From NCBI RefSeq assembly GCF_003762925.1, contig NZ_RJUK01000001.1, positions 310,001 to 374,000 of the forward strand: 64,000 bases of DNA. Direction: 5' to 3'. A program made the translations under genes and the position numbers. Positions 48,305 through 57,733 of this stretch are shown here, piece after piece (the stretch's first letter is position 1; each line of letters starts with the position of its first letter). The notes under the pieces were generated by a model that worked only from the letters and a program-made list of their open reading frames with translations, was not told where the DNA came from and made no database searches. Origin of the DNA: Marinimicrobium koreense (GTDB lineage Bacteria; Pseudomonadota; Gammaproteobacteria; Pseudomonadales; Cellvibrionaceae).

Positions 48305-49624
48305 ATGGTTGATCATTCGTCCCACGCATTCAATCGGGGCCTGCTGGAGTTTCTGCAGGCATCCCCCACGCCGTTTCACGCGGCGGAGAATATTGCGGCC
48401 CAGTTGACCCTGGCCGGCTTCCAGCCCCTTGTCGAGGGTGAGCGCTGGAGTCTCAAACCCGGTGGCAAGTACTGGGTCATGCGCAATGGCTCCTCCGTGA
48501 TTGGTTTCATCTACGGGCGCGAACCCATGGAGACCGACGGTATCCGGATGGTCGGTGCCCACACCGACAGCCCCTGCCTGAAAGTGAAACCGCAGCCGGA
48601 CCTGTCCAGCCAGGGGTATGCTCAGCTTGGCGTGGAAGTGTACGGTGGTGCGCTGTTGGCCCCCTGGTTTGACCGGGACCTGTCCATGGCGGGGCGCGTC
48701 AGCTATCGCGATGGTGAGGGCCGAATCCGCAGCGGTCTGGTGGATTTCAAATTGCCGGTCGCGGTGGTGCCCAGCCTGGCCATTCATCTGGACCGGGAAG
48801 CCAACCGCCAGCGCAGCATCAACCCGCAGAAAGAATTGCCGCCGCTCCTGCTCAGTGAAATAGATGGCGTGGATCAGCCGTCCTTTCGCGAGCGGCTCAA
48901 GGCCCAGTTATTGGCTGAACAACCGTCGCTGACGGTGGATGAGGTGCTGGACTTTGAAATCAGTCTGTACGACACCCAGCCACCGGCATTGATCGGCCTG
49001 GCCCAGGATTTTCTCGCCAGTGCCCGGCTGGATAACCTGTTGAGCTGCTATGTGGGTCTGCAGAGCCTGCTGCAGGCCGATGACCGGCACAGCACGCTGT
49101 TGGTGTGCAACGATCACGAAGAAGTGGGCAGTGCGTCCGCCTGTGGTGCCAAGGGGCCCATGTTGCAACAGTTTCTGGAGCGTCTGGTGCCCGAGACGGA
49201 AACCCGTATGCGGGTGCTGGATGCCTCCCTGATGATTTCCGCGGACAACGCTCATGGCGTGCACCCGAACTTTGCCGATCGCCATGACGACAATCACGGC
49301 CCGCGCCTGAACCGGGGGCCGGTGATCAAGGTCAACGCCAACCAGCGATATGCCACCACCAGTGAGGGCAGCGCCCTGTTTCGTGACCTTGCCGAGCGGG
49401 CGGACGTGCCGGTGCAGACCTTTGTCTCCCGGACCGACATGGAGTGCGGCAGCACCATTGGGCCGATCACCTCTGCTGAAGTGGGCGTCAAAACCCTGGA
49501 CGTGGGTGTGCCCACCTTTGCCATGCACTCCATTCGCGAGCTGGCGGGGCGGGACGATGCGGCCTATCTTCATCAGATCCTCAACGAATTCTATCGCTAC
49601 CCGCATCCGCCGGGGCAATCATGA
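48305..49624 (+). CDS. apeB: M18-family aminopeptidase (ApeB-type)
   Basis: The 439-residue enzyme is a dodecameric di-zinc aminopeptidase preferring acidic N-terminal residues in related proteins. Metal ligands are visible: H86 ([10 protein letters not shown]), D in WFDRDLS (about 123), E in NDHEEVGSA (about 270), D in [12 protein letters not shown] (about 313), and H in FAMHSIREL (about 407). It is cytoplasmic. Its stop overlaps an ATG of the next reading frame, but the preferred start of the next gene is 21 bases further. Confidence 0.94.
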   Translation: MVDHSSHAFNRGLLEFLQASPTPFHAAENIAAQLTLAGFQPLVEGERWSLKPGGKYWVMRNGSSVIGFIYGREPMETDGIRMVGAHTDSPCLKVKPQPDLSSQGYAQLGVEVYGGALLAPWFDRDLSMAGRVSYRDGEGRIRSGLVDFKLPVAVVPSLAIHLDREANRQRSINPQKELPPLLLSEIDGVDQPSFRERLKAQLLAEQPSLTVDEVLDFEISLYDTQPPALIGLAQDFLASARLDNLLSCYVGLQSLLQADDRHSTLLVCNDHEEVGSASACGAKGPMLQQFLERLVPETETRMRVLDASLMISADNAHGVHPNFADRHDDNHGPRLNRGPVIKVNANQRYATTSEGSALFRDLAERADVPVQTFVSRTDMECGSTIGPITSAEVGVKTLDVGVPTFAMHSIRELAGRDDAAYLHQILNEFYRYPHPPGQS

Positions 49625-49641
49625 CACCAACTGGAGGGTTT

Positions 49642-50346
49642 ATGTCCGGGAGTTTCTATCGTTCAACGCTGGGGCGAGCGGCCTTGCCACTGATGCTCGC
49701 GGCGGCTTCGATACTGATGGCCGTCAAGGCAGGCGCCAATGGTGGCCACTTTCTGGTTGATGACGCGGCCACAACGCCACCACAAACCTGTGCCCTGGAT
49801 ACCTGGATCACGCGGATCGATCCGACCACCCGCGCAACGGTGGCACCGATGTGCAATATTACCGGCGCCAGCGAGTGGACCGTGCCACTGGAGTACAACC
49901 TGTCCAATGACGAGCTGGCCACCATCGGGCTCGATTACAAGCGGGTGTTGTGGGCTTCGCGCAGTGGCCCGGCGCTGGCCGGCAGTGCGGGATTTCGCTA
50001 CAACCGGGTGACCAGCGAAATGGACACCTACTATCTCAATATTCCCCTGAGCTTCCAGCCCATGGACAGCCTCACGCTGCACCTCAACGGTGGGGTGGAG
50101 CACGATCGGCCACTGGATGACACCTACGCCACCTGGGGCGTGGCGGCGACGTTCAAACCGGTGACCGGACCGATCTGGATTCTGGAGATGTATGACAATG
50201 ATCGCCGTCAGGATCCGATCATTGCCGGCGGCGCGCGCATGAATGTCGGCAGCACCCGCTGGACACTGGACCTGGGCTTGGCCCGTGATACTCAACTGGA
50301 CGAGACTGCCTATACGCTGGGGATCAACATTCCCCGTTTGTTTTGA
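49642..50346 (+). CDS. Putative outer-membrane beta-barrel protein
   Basis: I do not recognise the family. The 234-residue protein has a signal peptide (ALPLMLAAASILMAVKAGA, cleavage near residue 33) and then alternating strands with aromatic girdles (EWTVPLEYNLSNDELATIGL, FRYNRVTSEMDTYYLNIPLS, AATFKPVTGPIWILEMYDND), ending TLGINIPRLF with the terminal phenylalanine of outer-membrane proteins. Two cysteines (TCAL, MCNI) could form a disulfide. GGAGGG just before the ATG at 49642 decides the start over one at 49621. Role unknown. Confidence 0.65.
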   Translation: MSGSFYRSTLGRAALPLMLAAASILMAVKAGANGGHFLVDDAATTPPQTCALDTWITRIDPTTRATVAPMCNITGASEWTVPLEYNLSNDELATIGLDYKRVLWASRSGPALAGSAGFRYNRVTSEMDTYYLNIPLSFQPMDSLTLHLNGGVEHDRPLDDTYATWGVAATFKPVTGPIWILEMYDNDRRQDPIIAGGARMNVGSTRWTLDLGLARDTQLDETAYTLGINIPRLF

Positions 50347-50366
50347 TTGCACGGTAGAAACGTTCT

Positions 50367-51395
50367 ATGAGTCTCCAACGGGACACTTTACGGGTTTTTT
50401 CCCCTTTCGATCGCCTGTCTGATGAGTACCTGGACAAGGTGCTGGAAAAGGCCGAGTGGGTAGAGATACCCCGCGGCACACTGATCTTTAAACGGGGCAA
50501 AACCCTGGATGTGCAGCACTATCTGGTATCCGGCCGGGTCGACCTGATCGATGCCCAGTTTCAGAGCAGCAGCCTGGAGGCGGGATCGGACAATGCCAGC
50601 TTTCCTTTGGCGGATCATTCGCCCACGCAAGTGTCGGCGGTCGCCAAAACGGACGTCGAGCTGATTGTTCTGGAGCGCGACTTTCTGGATCTGGTGATGG
50701 CCTGGAGTCAGAGCGGCGATCACCCCGAGGGTGACAGTAGCGGGGCGGATGATCATGACTGGATGTCCTACCTGCTGGAGTCGCCGCTCTTTACTCGCGT
50801 ACCGCCGGGCCATATTCAGCAACTGTTTGTCCGCTTCGAAGAAATCGACGTCGAAAAAGGCGAATCAATCGTGCGCGAAGGGGAGCCCGGTGATTATTTT
50901 TATGTGCTCGAGTCCGGGCGCGCTTCGGTAACCGACAAGGCCGGTCGGGTGTTGGCGGAATTGGGCGCGGGTTCCTATTTTGGTGAGGAAGCGCTGGTCG
51001 GTGATACGACCCGCAATGCCAATGTCGACATGCTGACCGCCGGGCGGCTGATGCGCCTGGAAAAAGCGGACTTCAAAACCCTGTTGCAGGAGCCGGTGGT
51101 CAAAACAATCCCGGCGTCGGAGTGGGGCGAGCGCTCCGCCTCTTTGGGCGAGTTTGTCGTTCTCGATGTCCGTCTGGTGGTGGAGCGGCGTTTCGGTAAG
51201 CTCGAGGGCAGTCGCAATGTCCCGCTCGGGCAGTTGCGCGGTGCTCTGGACGAACTCGACAAGTCCACCGCTTATGTTGTTTCCGATGATGCCGGGCGAC
51301 GTAGCGATGTCGCCGTGCAGTTGCTGGCCCAGGCCGGTCTTGAGGTCTACCTGCTGACGGATGCGGCACAGCTCCACGGTCAGCCGCTCAACTGA
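50367..51395 (+). CDS. Double cyclic-nucleotide-binding domain protein with a degenerate rhodanese domain
   Basis: The 342-residue cytoplasmic protein has two cNMP-binding folds: one at about 10-110 (partial: RGTLIFKRGKTLDVQHYLVSGRV), the second at about 145-240 (EKGESIVREGEPGDYFYVLE, then AELGAGSYFGEEALVGDTTRNANV, a good phosphate-binding cassette with GEEAL and the RNA arginine). A rhodanese domain (about 255-342) ends it, but its active-site position reads VVSDDAGRRSDVA with no cysteine, so it cannot carry sulfur. Similar CNB-rhodanese proteins occur in Pseudomonas and are thought to be regulators or scaffolds. The stop overlaps the start of the glycosyltransferase gene by one base, so the two are translationally coupled. 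Confidence 0.85.
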   Translation: MSLQRDTLRVFSPFDRLSDEYLDKVLEKAEWVEIPRGTLIFKRGKTLDVQHYLVSGRVDLIDAQFQSSSLEAGSDNASFPLADHSPTQVSAVAKTDVELIVLERDFLDLVMAWSQSGDHPEGDSSGADDHDWMSYLLESPLFTRVPPGHIQQLFVRFEEIDVEKGESIVREGEPGDYFYVLESGRASVTDKAGRVLAELGAGSYFGEEALVGDTTRNANVDMLTAGRLMRLEKADFKTLLQEPVVKTIPASEWGERSASLGEFVVLDVRLVVERRFGKLEGSRNVPLGQLRGALDELDKSTAYVVSDDAGRRSDVAVQLLAQAGLEVYLLTDAAQLHGQPLN

Positions 51396-52531
51396 TGCGC
51401 GTCCTGCTTCTGTCCGGATACGATGCCCCCAGTCATCGTCGATGGCGGGAGCAACTGGCCGCCCGGTACCCGGATTGGCAGTGGACACAGTTGAGCCTGC
51501 CCCCGCGTCATTTCAAGTGGCGCATGAGGGGCAGTGGCTTTCTCTGGGCGTTTGAGCAGGCGAACCGCCTGCGTGAACCCTACGATCTCCTGATTGCCAC
51601 CTCGATGGTGGACCTGTCGGCTCTGCGCGGATTGGTGCCCGAAGTCGCGCGCATTCCCACCCTGGTTTACTTTCACGAGAATCAGTTTGCCTACCCACAG
51701 CGCAAGCAACAGCGGGCCAATGTCGAACCTCAACTGATCAACCTGTACACGGCTCTGTGCGCCGATCAGGTGGCGTTCAATTCCGATTACAACCGGCGGA
51801 CTTTTCTCGCCGGGGTGGCGGACCTGCTATCGCGGTTGCCGGACCGGGTGCCGGATACCGTTCTGGCGCAGCTGCATGCCCGCAGTCGGGTGATGCCCAT
51901 CCCGATCGAGCACGACTGTTTTGTGCCGGACCGGGCGCCAGAGGACGGCCCTCTGACCCTGATCTGGAACCACCGCTGGGAATACGACAAAGCGCCGGAT
52001 CGGCTGCTCAATGGTCTGCGCCGTTTTTTCGAACTGTGTCCGGAGGGAAAAGCCGGCGAGCCGCCGATTCGCGTGCACGTGGTTGGGCAGCAGTTCCGCC
52101 AGCAACCGCCGGCTTTTGAGGCCCTGAAGTCCCTGCTGGACGCTCACGGCGCCGGGGGGGGCTGGGGTTATGTGGAGAGTCGGGAAGCCTACGGCCGCCT
52201 GCTGGCCGAGAGCCATGTGGTGCTGTCCACGGCGTTGCATGACTTTCAGGGCCTGTCGGTACTGGAGGCGGTGGCGGCGGGCTGTCGCCCCCTGGTGCCG
52301 GATCGCGAAGCCTACCCGGAGTGGTTTGCGCCCGAATACCGTTACCTGAGCGATCTGGAAAATCCCGAGTTTGAGGCCCAGGCGTTTGCGGAACGGTTGC
52401 TGAGTTGGTGTCGGGCGCGGGCCCAGGGCGAATGGCTTGCTGTACCTGATATCGATTTTCTGCATGAGCGGCGCTGGCATCCGGTCTATCGGGATGAGCT
52501 GATTGGGCTGTCGCGGACTTCAAAAATCTGA
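51395..52531 (+). CDS. DUF3524 glycosyltransferase, tRNA-queuosine alpha-mannosyltransferase-like (GTDC1 family)
   Basis: The 378-residue protein has the N-terminal DUF3524 domain ([48 protein letters not shown]) and a GT-B C-terminal domain ([17 protein letters not shown], then [30 protein letters not shown]). The family includes vertebrate GTDC1 (QTMAN), which adds mannose to queuosine in tRNA-Asp. The bacterial substrate is not established; a modified tRNA or another acceptor is possible. It overlaps the CNB-rhodanese gene by one base and precedes trpS, a neighbourhood linked to tRNA but not proof. Confidence 0.88.
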   Translation: MRVLLLSGYDAPSHRRWREQLAARYPDWQWTQLSLPPRHFKWRMRGSGFLWAFEQANRLREPYDLLIATSMVDLSALRGLVPEVARIPTLVYFHENQFAYPQRKQQRANVEPQLINLYTALCADQVAFNSDYNRRTFLAGVADLLSRLPDRVPDTVLAQLHARSRVMPIPIEHDCFVPDRAPEDGPLTLIWNHRWEYDKAPDRLLNGLRRFFELCPEGKAGEPPIRVHVVGQQFRQQPPAFEALKSLLDAHGAGGGWGYVESREAYGRLLAESHVVLSTALHDFQGLSVLEAVAAGCRPLVPDREAYPEWFAPEYRYLSDLENPEFEAQAFAERLLSWCRARAQGEWLAVPDIDFLHERRWHPVYRDELIGLSRTSKI

Positions 52532-52613
52532 GTGTCGGGTGCAAAACCGGTGTTTCAGCCTGTATCATAGCGGCCTTTCGTTCCCACCACTGAACAGCGA
52601 TACGATAACGATC

Positions 52614-53621
52614 ATGAGTAAACAGCGGGTTCTAACCGGTATCACCACCACAGGCACGCCTCATCTGGGCAACTACGTCGGCGCCATTCGCCCGGCCATT
52701 CGCTCCAGTGAACGGGACGATGCCCAATCCTTCTATTTTCTGGCGGATTACCACGCGCTGATCAAATGTCAGGACCCGGAGCAGGTGCATCAGTCCACCC
52801 GCGAGATCGCGGCCACCTGGCTGGCACTGGGTCTGAACACCGACAAAGCGGTGTTCTATCGCCAGTCGGATATCCCGGAAATTCCCGAACTCTGCTGGTT
52901 GCTGACCTGCATGGCCGCCAAAGGCCTGATGAACCGCGCCCACGCCTACAAAGCGGCCGTCGCCGCCAATATGGAAGCGGGGGAGGATCCGGACTTCGGT
53001 GTCACCATGGGCCTGTACAGCTATCCGGTGCTGATGGCCGCCGACATCCTGATGTTCAACGCCAATGAAGTGCCGGTAGGCAAGGACCAGATCCAGCATG
53101 TGGAAATGGCCCGCGATATCGCCGCGCGCTTCAATCACCATTACGGTGATCACTTCGTGTTGCCCGAAGCCAAAGTGGACGACCATGTGGCGGTGTTGCA
53201 GGGCCTGGATGGTCGCAAGATGAGCAAGAGCTACAACAACACCATTCCGTTGTTCCTGCCCGAGAAAAAACTCAAAAAGCACATCAACAAAATCAAAACC
53301 AACCTGTTGGAACCCGGCGATCCCAAGGACCCGGATGATTCCACCGTATTCCAGATCTGGCAGGCCTTCGCCACCCCGGAGCAGACCGATGAAATGCGCA
53401 CCGCATTCGCCGAGGGTATCGCCTGGGGCGAAGCCAAGAAGCAGTTGTTTGAATTGGTGAATGGTCAGTTGGGTGAAGCGCGGGAGCGTTACGAAGCCTT
53501 GTTGGCCAACCCGACCCACATCGAAGAGGTGTTGCAGGCCGGCGCCGAAAAAGCCCGCAAAGAAAGCCGCGAGTTTATCGGTAAACTCCGCGAAGCAGTG
53601 GGTATTCGTCCCATTCGGTGA
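52614..53621 (+). CDS. trpS: Tryptophan-tRNA ligase
   Basis: The 335-residue class I synthetase charges tRNA-Trp. The HIGH-type motif is [11 protein letters not shown] near residues 14-24 and the KMSKS motif KMSKS near residue 202 ([12 protein letters not shown]). Tryptophan-pocket segments ([44 protein letters not shown]) are typical. The ATG at 52614 starts the family N-terminus [10 protein letters not shown]; the frame's upstream extension is not conserved. A REP-like repeat starts 4 bases after the stop. Confidence 0.96.
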   Translation: MSKQRVLTGITTTGTPHLGNYVGAIRPAIRSSERDDAQSFYFLADYHALIKCQDPEQVHQSTREIAATWLALGLNTDKAVFYRQSDIPEIPELCWLLTCMAAKGLMNRAHAYKAAVAANMEAGEDPDFGVTMGLYSYPVLMAADILMFNANEVPVGKDQIQHVEMARDIAARFNHHYGDHFVLPEAKVDDHVAVLQGLDGRKMSKSYNNTIPLFLPEKKLKKHINKIKTNLLEPGDPKDPDDSTVFQIWQAFATPEQTDEMRTAFAEGIAWGEAKKQLFELVNGQLGEARERYEALLANPTHIEEVLQAGAEKARKESREFIGKLREAVGIRPIR

Positions 53622-53624
53622 TTA

Positions 53625-53720
53625 TTACGGCGGATGCGGCCTTCGGCCTTATCCGCCCTACGGCCGAGCGCAGCGGTATAGATATGCGTAGGGCGGATAA
53701 GCGAAGCGCATCCGCCGTTA
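53625..53720. repeat. REP-like repeat pair, family 2 (inverted)
   Basis: A 38-base arm (53625-53662) starting TTACGGCGGATGCGG faces a 34-base inverted copy (53687-53720). The right copy differs from the inverted copy at 13237-13270 by only one base. It lies between convergent trpS and bioA. Confidence 0.9.
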
Positions 53721-53727
53721 CCCAAGC

Positions 53728-55053
53728 TTAATTCAACTCCGCCACTACGTTATAAATTCCTTTGGTCAACTGCCGCAACTCCTCTGGCGTGCTCACAAAC
53801 GGCGGCATGATGTACACCAACTTGCCGAAGGGCCGTACCCAAATCCCTTCTTCCACAAACCGCGGCTGCACCTTCGCCATATCCACCGGCTCGTGCAACT
53901 CCACCACACCAATCGCACCCAACACCCTCACATCGGCCACCGCCGGCAAATCCCGACACGCCCCCAGCTCCTCTTTCAACTGAGCTTCAATACGCCCAAC
54001 CTGTCCCTGCCAGTCGCTGTCCAGCAACAAGTCAATGCTGGCATTGGCCACCGAACAGGCCAGCGGATTGCCCATGAAAGTGGGCCCGTGCATAAACACC
54101 CCGGCTTCGCCCTGGCAGATGCCATCGCTGACTTTATCGTTACACAGCGTGGCGGCCAGGGTCATGTAACCGCCGGTGAGCCCCTTGCCCAGACACAGAA
54201 TGTCGGGGCTGATGCTGGCGTGTTCGCAGGCGAACAGCTTGCCGGTGCGACCAAAGCCGGTGGCGATTTCATCGGCAATCAAAAGCACATCGTGTTCATC
54301 ACACAGTTCGCGCACCCGGCGCAGGTAGTCGGGGGAATAAAACCGCATGCCGCCCGCGCCCTGCACGATGGGCTCGAGAATGACCGCCGCGAGCTCGTCT
54401 TTGTGCGTCACCAGCAGGGCTTCAAAGTCCGCAATATGGCGCTCGTCCCAGGGTTCATCGATGCCGCACTCTGGCTGGGGGGCAAACAGTTGTTGTGCCA
54501 GGGTGTGACTGAATAGCTGGTGCATGCCGGTCACCGGGTCACACACCGACATGGCGCCGAAGGTGTCGCCGTGGTAACCGCGCCGCAGAGCCAGAAAACG
54601 GTGCTTGTCCGGTCGTCCCTGGGACTGCCAGAACTGCATGGCCATTTTCAGCGACACCTCCACCGAAACCGAGCCGGAGTCGGCCAGGAACACTTTGTTC
54701 AGGCCTTCCGGGGTCAACTCCACCAGTCGTTTGGCCAGGGTGACGCCGGGCTCGTGGGTCAGGCCGCCGAACATCACGTGCGCCATCTGCTCCAGCTGTT
54801 CCTGAATGGCCTGATTCAGGCGCGGGTGGTTGTAGCCGTGAAGCTGACACCACCAGGAGGACATGCCGTCCACCAGCTTTCGGCCGTCGGACAGGTGCAG
54901 GTATACGCCCTCGGCCCGTTGCACAGGGAACACAGGAGTGGGGTTCAGAAACGAGGAGTAGGGATGCCAGACGTGCTGACGGTCGATCTCCAGAATCTGT
55001 TCGGCGCTGAGCGGGCTGGAGAGGTTGGAACTGGAGGGATTGGAACTGGACAT
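53728..55053 (-). CDS. bioA: Adenosylmethionine-8-amino-7-oxononanoate transaminase
   Basis: The 441-residue PLP enzyme makes 7,8-diaminononanoate in biotin synthesis, using SAM as amino donor. Motifs are intact: [68 protein letters not shown] and the PLP lysine in [15 protein letters not shown]. The N-terminus is a Ser/Asn-rich repeat ([12 protein letters not shown]), from a small DNA repeat near the start codon. bioB, F, H, C and D are not adjacent. The REP-like repeat lies just after its stop. Confidence 0.96.
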   Translation of the reverse strand: MSSSNPSSSNLSSPLSAEQILEIDRQHVWHPYSSFLNPTPVFPVQRAEGVYLHLSDGRKLVDGMSSWWCQLHGYNHPRLNQAIQEQLEQMAHVMFGGLTHEPGVTLAKRLVELTPEGLNKVFLADSGSVSVEVSLKMAMQFWQSQGRPDKHRFLALRRGYHGDTFGAMSVCDPVTGMHQLFSHTLAQQLFAPQPECGIDEPWDERHIADFEALLVTHKDELAAVILEPIVQGAGGMRFYSPDYLRRVRELCDEHDVLLIADEIATGFGRTGKLFACEHASISPDILCLGKGLTGGYMTLAATLCNDKVSDGICQGEAGVFMHGPTFMGNPLACSVANASIDLLLDSDWQGQVGRIEAQLKEELGACRDLPAVADVRVLGAIGVVELHEPVDMAKVQPRFVEEGIWVRPFGKLVYIMPPFVSTPEELRQLTKGIYNVVAELN

Positions 55054-55136
55054 GCGGGCCCTTCAGAAGTTACGTGAGTGGAGTGGAAAGGCGCTCACGC
55101 TAGCAGAAAAGCCGTTAAAAATCAGCTGTCTTGAGA

Positions 55137-55168
55137 CCATCGGGCCCGGCGCTGGCCGGGCCCGATGG
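55137..55168. terminator. Strong hairpin after the aldo/keto reductase gene
   Basis: CCATCGGGCCCGGC and its exact complement make a 14-bp stem around GCTG. It sits 14 bases past the stop of the minus-strand reductase and 84 bases upstream of bioA. The T run on the minus side is weak and delayed. Confidence 0.65.
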
Positions 55169-55181
55169 CGGAATGGTGCGA

Positions 55182-56162
55182 TCAGTAGGCGCCGCGAATG
55201 TGCTGCTGTACCTGGTCCTGATAGAACCGATACAGGTCTTCATGCAACCCGTCTTCCAGGGGCTTGAGCGCACTGACTTTGGCGTTTTCCCGCACCTGCT
55301 GAGCCGAGCTGGCACCGGGGATGATGCTGGTGACCGCGGGCTGGTCCAGAATCCAGCGCATGGCCATCTGCGCCATGGTGTAACCCTCGGGTACCATGCC
55401 TTCCAGTTCGCGCACCAGTTTGACGCCGGTTTCAAAGGGAATGCCCGCAAAGGTCTCGCCCACATTGAAGGCGTCGCCATCGCGGTTGAAGTTCCGGTGG
55501 TCGGTTTTGTCGAACTGGGTGTTCTCGGTGAACTTGCCGCTGAGCATGCCGCTAGCCAGGGGCAAGCGAACGATAATGCCGATGCCCTTGTCTTCGGCCC
55601 GGGGCAGCAGTTCGTCGAGCAGTTTCTGGCGGAAGATGTTGAAGATGACCTGCAGTGAGGTCAGGTCATCGTGCTCGGCACAGATCAGCCCCTCTTCAAC
55701 GGTTTCCACGCTGGCACCGAAATAGCGGATCTGACCGTCCTGCTGCAGTCGGCGCAGCCAGTCGAAGATTTCGCCGTGGCGCATGACTTCGGTGGGCACA
55801 CAGTGCAGTTGCAGCAGGTCCAGGGTGTCGGTCTTCAGTCGGTCCTGGGCGCGCTTGACCGAGTCCTGCATGTGGGTCAGGGAGTAGCCGTCGGGGTAGG
55901 CGCCGTCGCCGCGGCCGTATTTGGTGGCAATGACCGGCTTGGGGTTGCGGTTGGCCAGGTGTTGGCCCAGGTAGGTTTCGCTGGCACCACCGCCGTACAC
56001 ATCGGCGGTATCAAAGAAGGTGATGCCTTCGTCCAGAGCGGTCTGAAGGATGGCTTCGACGGTGTCGGCGGTGATCGGGCCGAAGTCGCCACCGAGCTGC
56101 CAGCAGCCCAGGCCCACTTCGCTCAATACCAGTTCGCTGTTGCCGAGTTTTCTCGTCTGCAT
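55182..56162 (-). CDS. Aldo/keto reductase
   Basis: The 326-residue NAD(P)H-dependent oxidoreductase has a TIM barrel. The catalytic tetrad is visible: D and Y in FFDTADVYGGG (about 50-60), K in ATKYGRG (about 80) and H in LLQLHCVP (about 121). The nucleotide site includes SIIPGASSAQQVRENA. It resembles bacterial AKRs (YajO/YghZ or AKR11-13 type) that reduce small carbonyls; the physiological substrate is unknown. AGGAG precedes the ATG. It may share a transcript with bioA, 128 bases downstream. Confidence 0.92.
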   Translation of the reverse strand: MQTRKLGNSELVLSEVGLGCWQLGGDFGPITADTVEAILQTALDEGITFFDTADVYGGGASETYLGQHLANRNPKPVIATKYGRGDGAYPDGYSLTHMQDSVKRAQDRLKTDTLDLLQLHCVPTEVMRHGEIFDWLRRLQQDGQIRYFGASVETVEEGLICAEHDDLTSLQVIFNIFRQKLLDELLPRAEDKGIGIIVRLPLASGMLSGKFTENTQFDKTDHRNFNRDGDAFNVGETFAGIPFETGVKLVRELEGMVPEGYTMAQMAMRWILDQPAVTSIIPGASSAQQVRENAKVSALKPLEDGLHEDLYRFYQDQVQQHIRGAY

Positions 56163-56290
56163 AGTCGCTCCTGTGTTTGCGATACATCGTGATGGGCGGG
56201 ATCGCCGCCCATAATTAGTCGTTTTGACTATTTATAGTTTAACACTCTGCTGTGGTCAGTGTGTCTTGTGGGTTAATGGGTCCTGGCCAG

Positions 56291-57388
56291 TCAATCGGTC
56301 AGGCACGCCGGGTCAAACGCATAGCCGCCGTTGAGCCAGTCCAGTAATTCCCGGGCGTGAGGTTGTCCCGCCTCGGCGAAGGGTTGATAGCGGTCTTCCA
56401 GGCCGCGTCGCTCGGCGTCGGTGAGCGCATTCAGCCCTCGTTCCTGCAGCAGTGCCCGGTCGGCGATCAGGTGTCTGGCCAGCTCGGGCGGGGTGCAGGC
56501 CCGGGTCGCGCTCATGAACGCCGCCTCCGGCCGGTAGTCGCCGCCTGCCCGGTAGGCTTCCGGCAGGGAGTGTAGCGGAATCTGCGACAGGTAGGCCTGG
56601 TTCATCGGGTTTACCGCGTGGCCCGCGACCTGTCCGCTCAGTCTGGCATGGCTGGCGGGGTAGGCGTCCAGGCGCAAATAGGGGCTCAGGCTCGCACTGT
56701 CATTGACCGGGTAATTATCCCAGAGAAAGGGGCGTCGCTGCAGGTATTGGCTGACTTGGGTGAGGTGGTCATCGGGGTAGGTCCGGGAGCAGACTTCCTG
56801 CCCGGTCCAGAACAGGTCGATCGACGGATCGAGGTTCTGCCCGAGATGCTCCCAGTAGCCGGCCGGACGCGTTCCGAAAACCTTCTCCAGAACGGGGTCA
56901 AAGCTGTAATAGGTCGGGCAGAGGATCAGGTGCTCGGCGCTGCTGGCCTCGGCCGCGACATGGGCCAGGGATACCTGGCGTTCAGCCAGCTCGGGCAGGT
57001 CGCCGCGCATATCGTCGAACAACAGTCCCATCAGGTCCGGTTCGAGGCGGTTCAGCGCCTGGAGTTTCCGTGTCAGGGCCTTCCGGCTCTGCGGCCGGGG
57101 CTCCCGGTAGAGCTCCAGGGGGCTGAGTCCTACTCCAAAGCGGATACCCTGCGCCCGGCAGGTGTCGCGTAGCGCGCACAGGGCCCGCCATTCGTCTTCC
57201 GGCCAGGGTGTCTGCCAGTGGCGGCGCAGGTGGGGGTCCGCTTTCGGGGCATAGAGGTAAAAATTGTAACCCTGTCGGGCCAGGAAGTGGACCATGTCGG
57301 TCCGGGCCGCCCAGGACCAGGTGCGGCCGAAGAAACCTTCAATGATTCCCAGCGGCGGGGTGGAGTGAACGTCAGCGGATGGGGACAT
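56291..57388 (-). CDS. GH84-family beta-N-acetylglucosaminidase-like protein (NAGidase domain)
   Basis: The 365-residue protein is a short TIM barrel starting GIIEGFFGRTWSW, with the adjacent catalytic aspartates D125 and D126 in GLLFDDMRGD, and YNFYLYAPKADPHLRRHW, TYYSFDP, WTGQEVCS and LWDNYPVND. These are GH84 hallmarks. GH84 enzymes cleave beta-linked N-acetylglucosamine, including O-GlcNAc on proteins and hyaluronan. There is no signal peptide, so it acts in the cytoplasm, and it lacks the extra domains of secreted hyaluronidases. It is transcribed alone. Its target may be a cytosolic sugar or protein-linked GlcNAc; neither is shown. Confidence 0.88.
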   Translation of the reverse strand: MSPSADVHSTPPLGIIEGFFGRTWSWAARTDMVHFLARQGYNFYLYAPKADPHLRRHWQTPWPEDEWRALCALRDTCRAQGIRFGVGLSPLELYREPRPQSRKALTRKLQALNRLEPDLMGLLFDDMRGDLPELAERQVSLAHVAAEASSAEHLILCPTYYSFDPVLEKVFGTRPAGYWEHLGQNLDPSIDLFWTGQEVCSRTYPDDHLTQVSQYLQRRPFLWDNYPVNDSASLSPYLRLDAYPASHARLSGQVAGHAVNPMNQAYLSQIPLHSLPEAYRAGGDYRPEAAFMSATRACTPPELARHLIADRALLQERGLNALTDAERRGLEDRYQPFAEAGQPHARELLDWLNGGYAFDPACLTD

Positions 57389-57733
57389 GGCGCAAACTCG
57401 GCCTCGACAAATAAGCCAGCTTACCCTGTGAGACCAGCGCTGGAAAGCCGCTCAAATTGACTTTTTCACCCTAAGTGCTTATTATGCCTGCCTTTTTGAA
57501 GCACGCTCAATTTCTCGCCAGGCCAGAGGCGGCGGTGCTTTGCAGCGCTCAATCGGCACCTTTGACACCCGGCGCAGCGGCGGTGTCATCGCTAAATACC
57601 TACGCAGTCTTTCGCGTCGGTCAACCGAAGCGGCGGTTGGGCGGGCAGGCGACCTGATGCACCGGACGCCGCCAAAAAACCACAATTGCTTCCAACACAA
57701 GTGACCCGCTCTGCGGAAAAATGAGGTCGATAC
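57389..57733. other. Intergenic region upstream of pgi
   Basis: This 345-base gap lies between divergent GH84 and pgi genes. Its middle (57540-57680) is GC-rich with open frames of up to 72 codons on both strands, none with a recognisable motif or convincing start; it could be a degraded gene. The pgi ribosome-binding site (ATGAGG at 57722-57727) lies at the right end. No firm promoter was found. Confidence 0.4.

Noticed and set aside
57482-57700. Short open frames of about 60-72 codons on both strands between GH84 and pgi
   Set aside because: No ribosome-binding site, no motif and competing frames on both strands.
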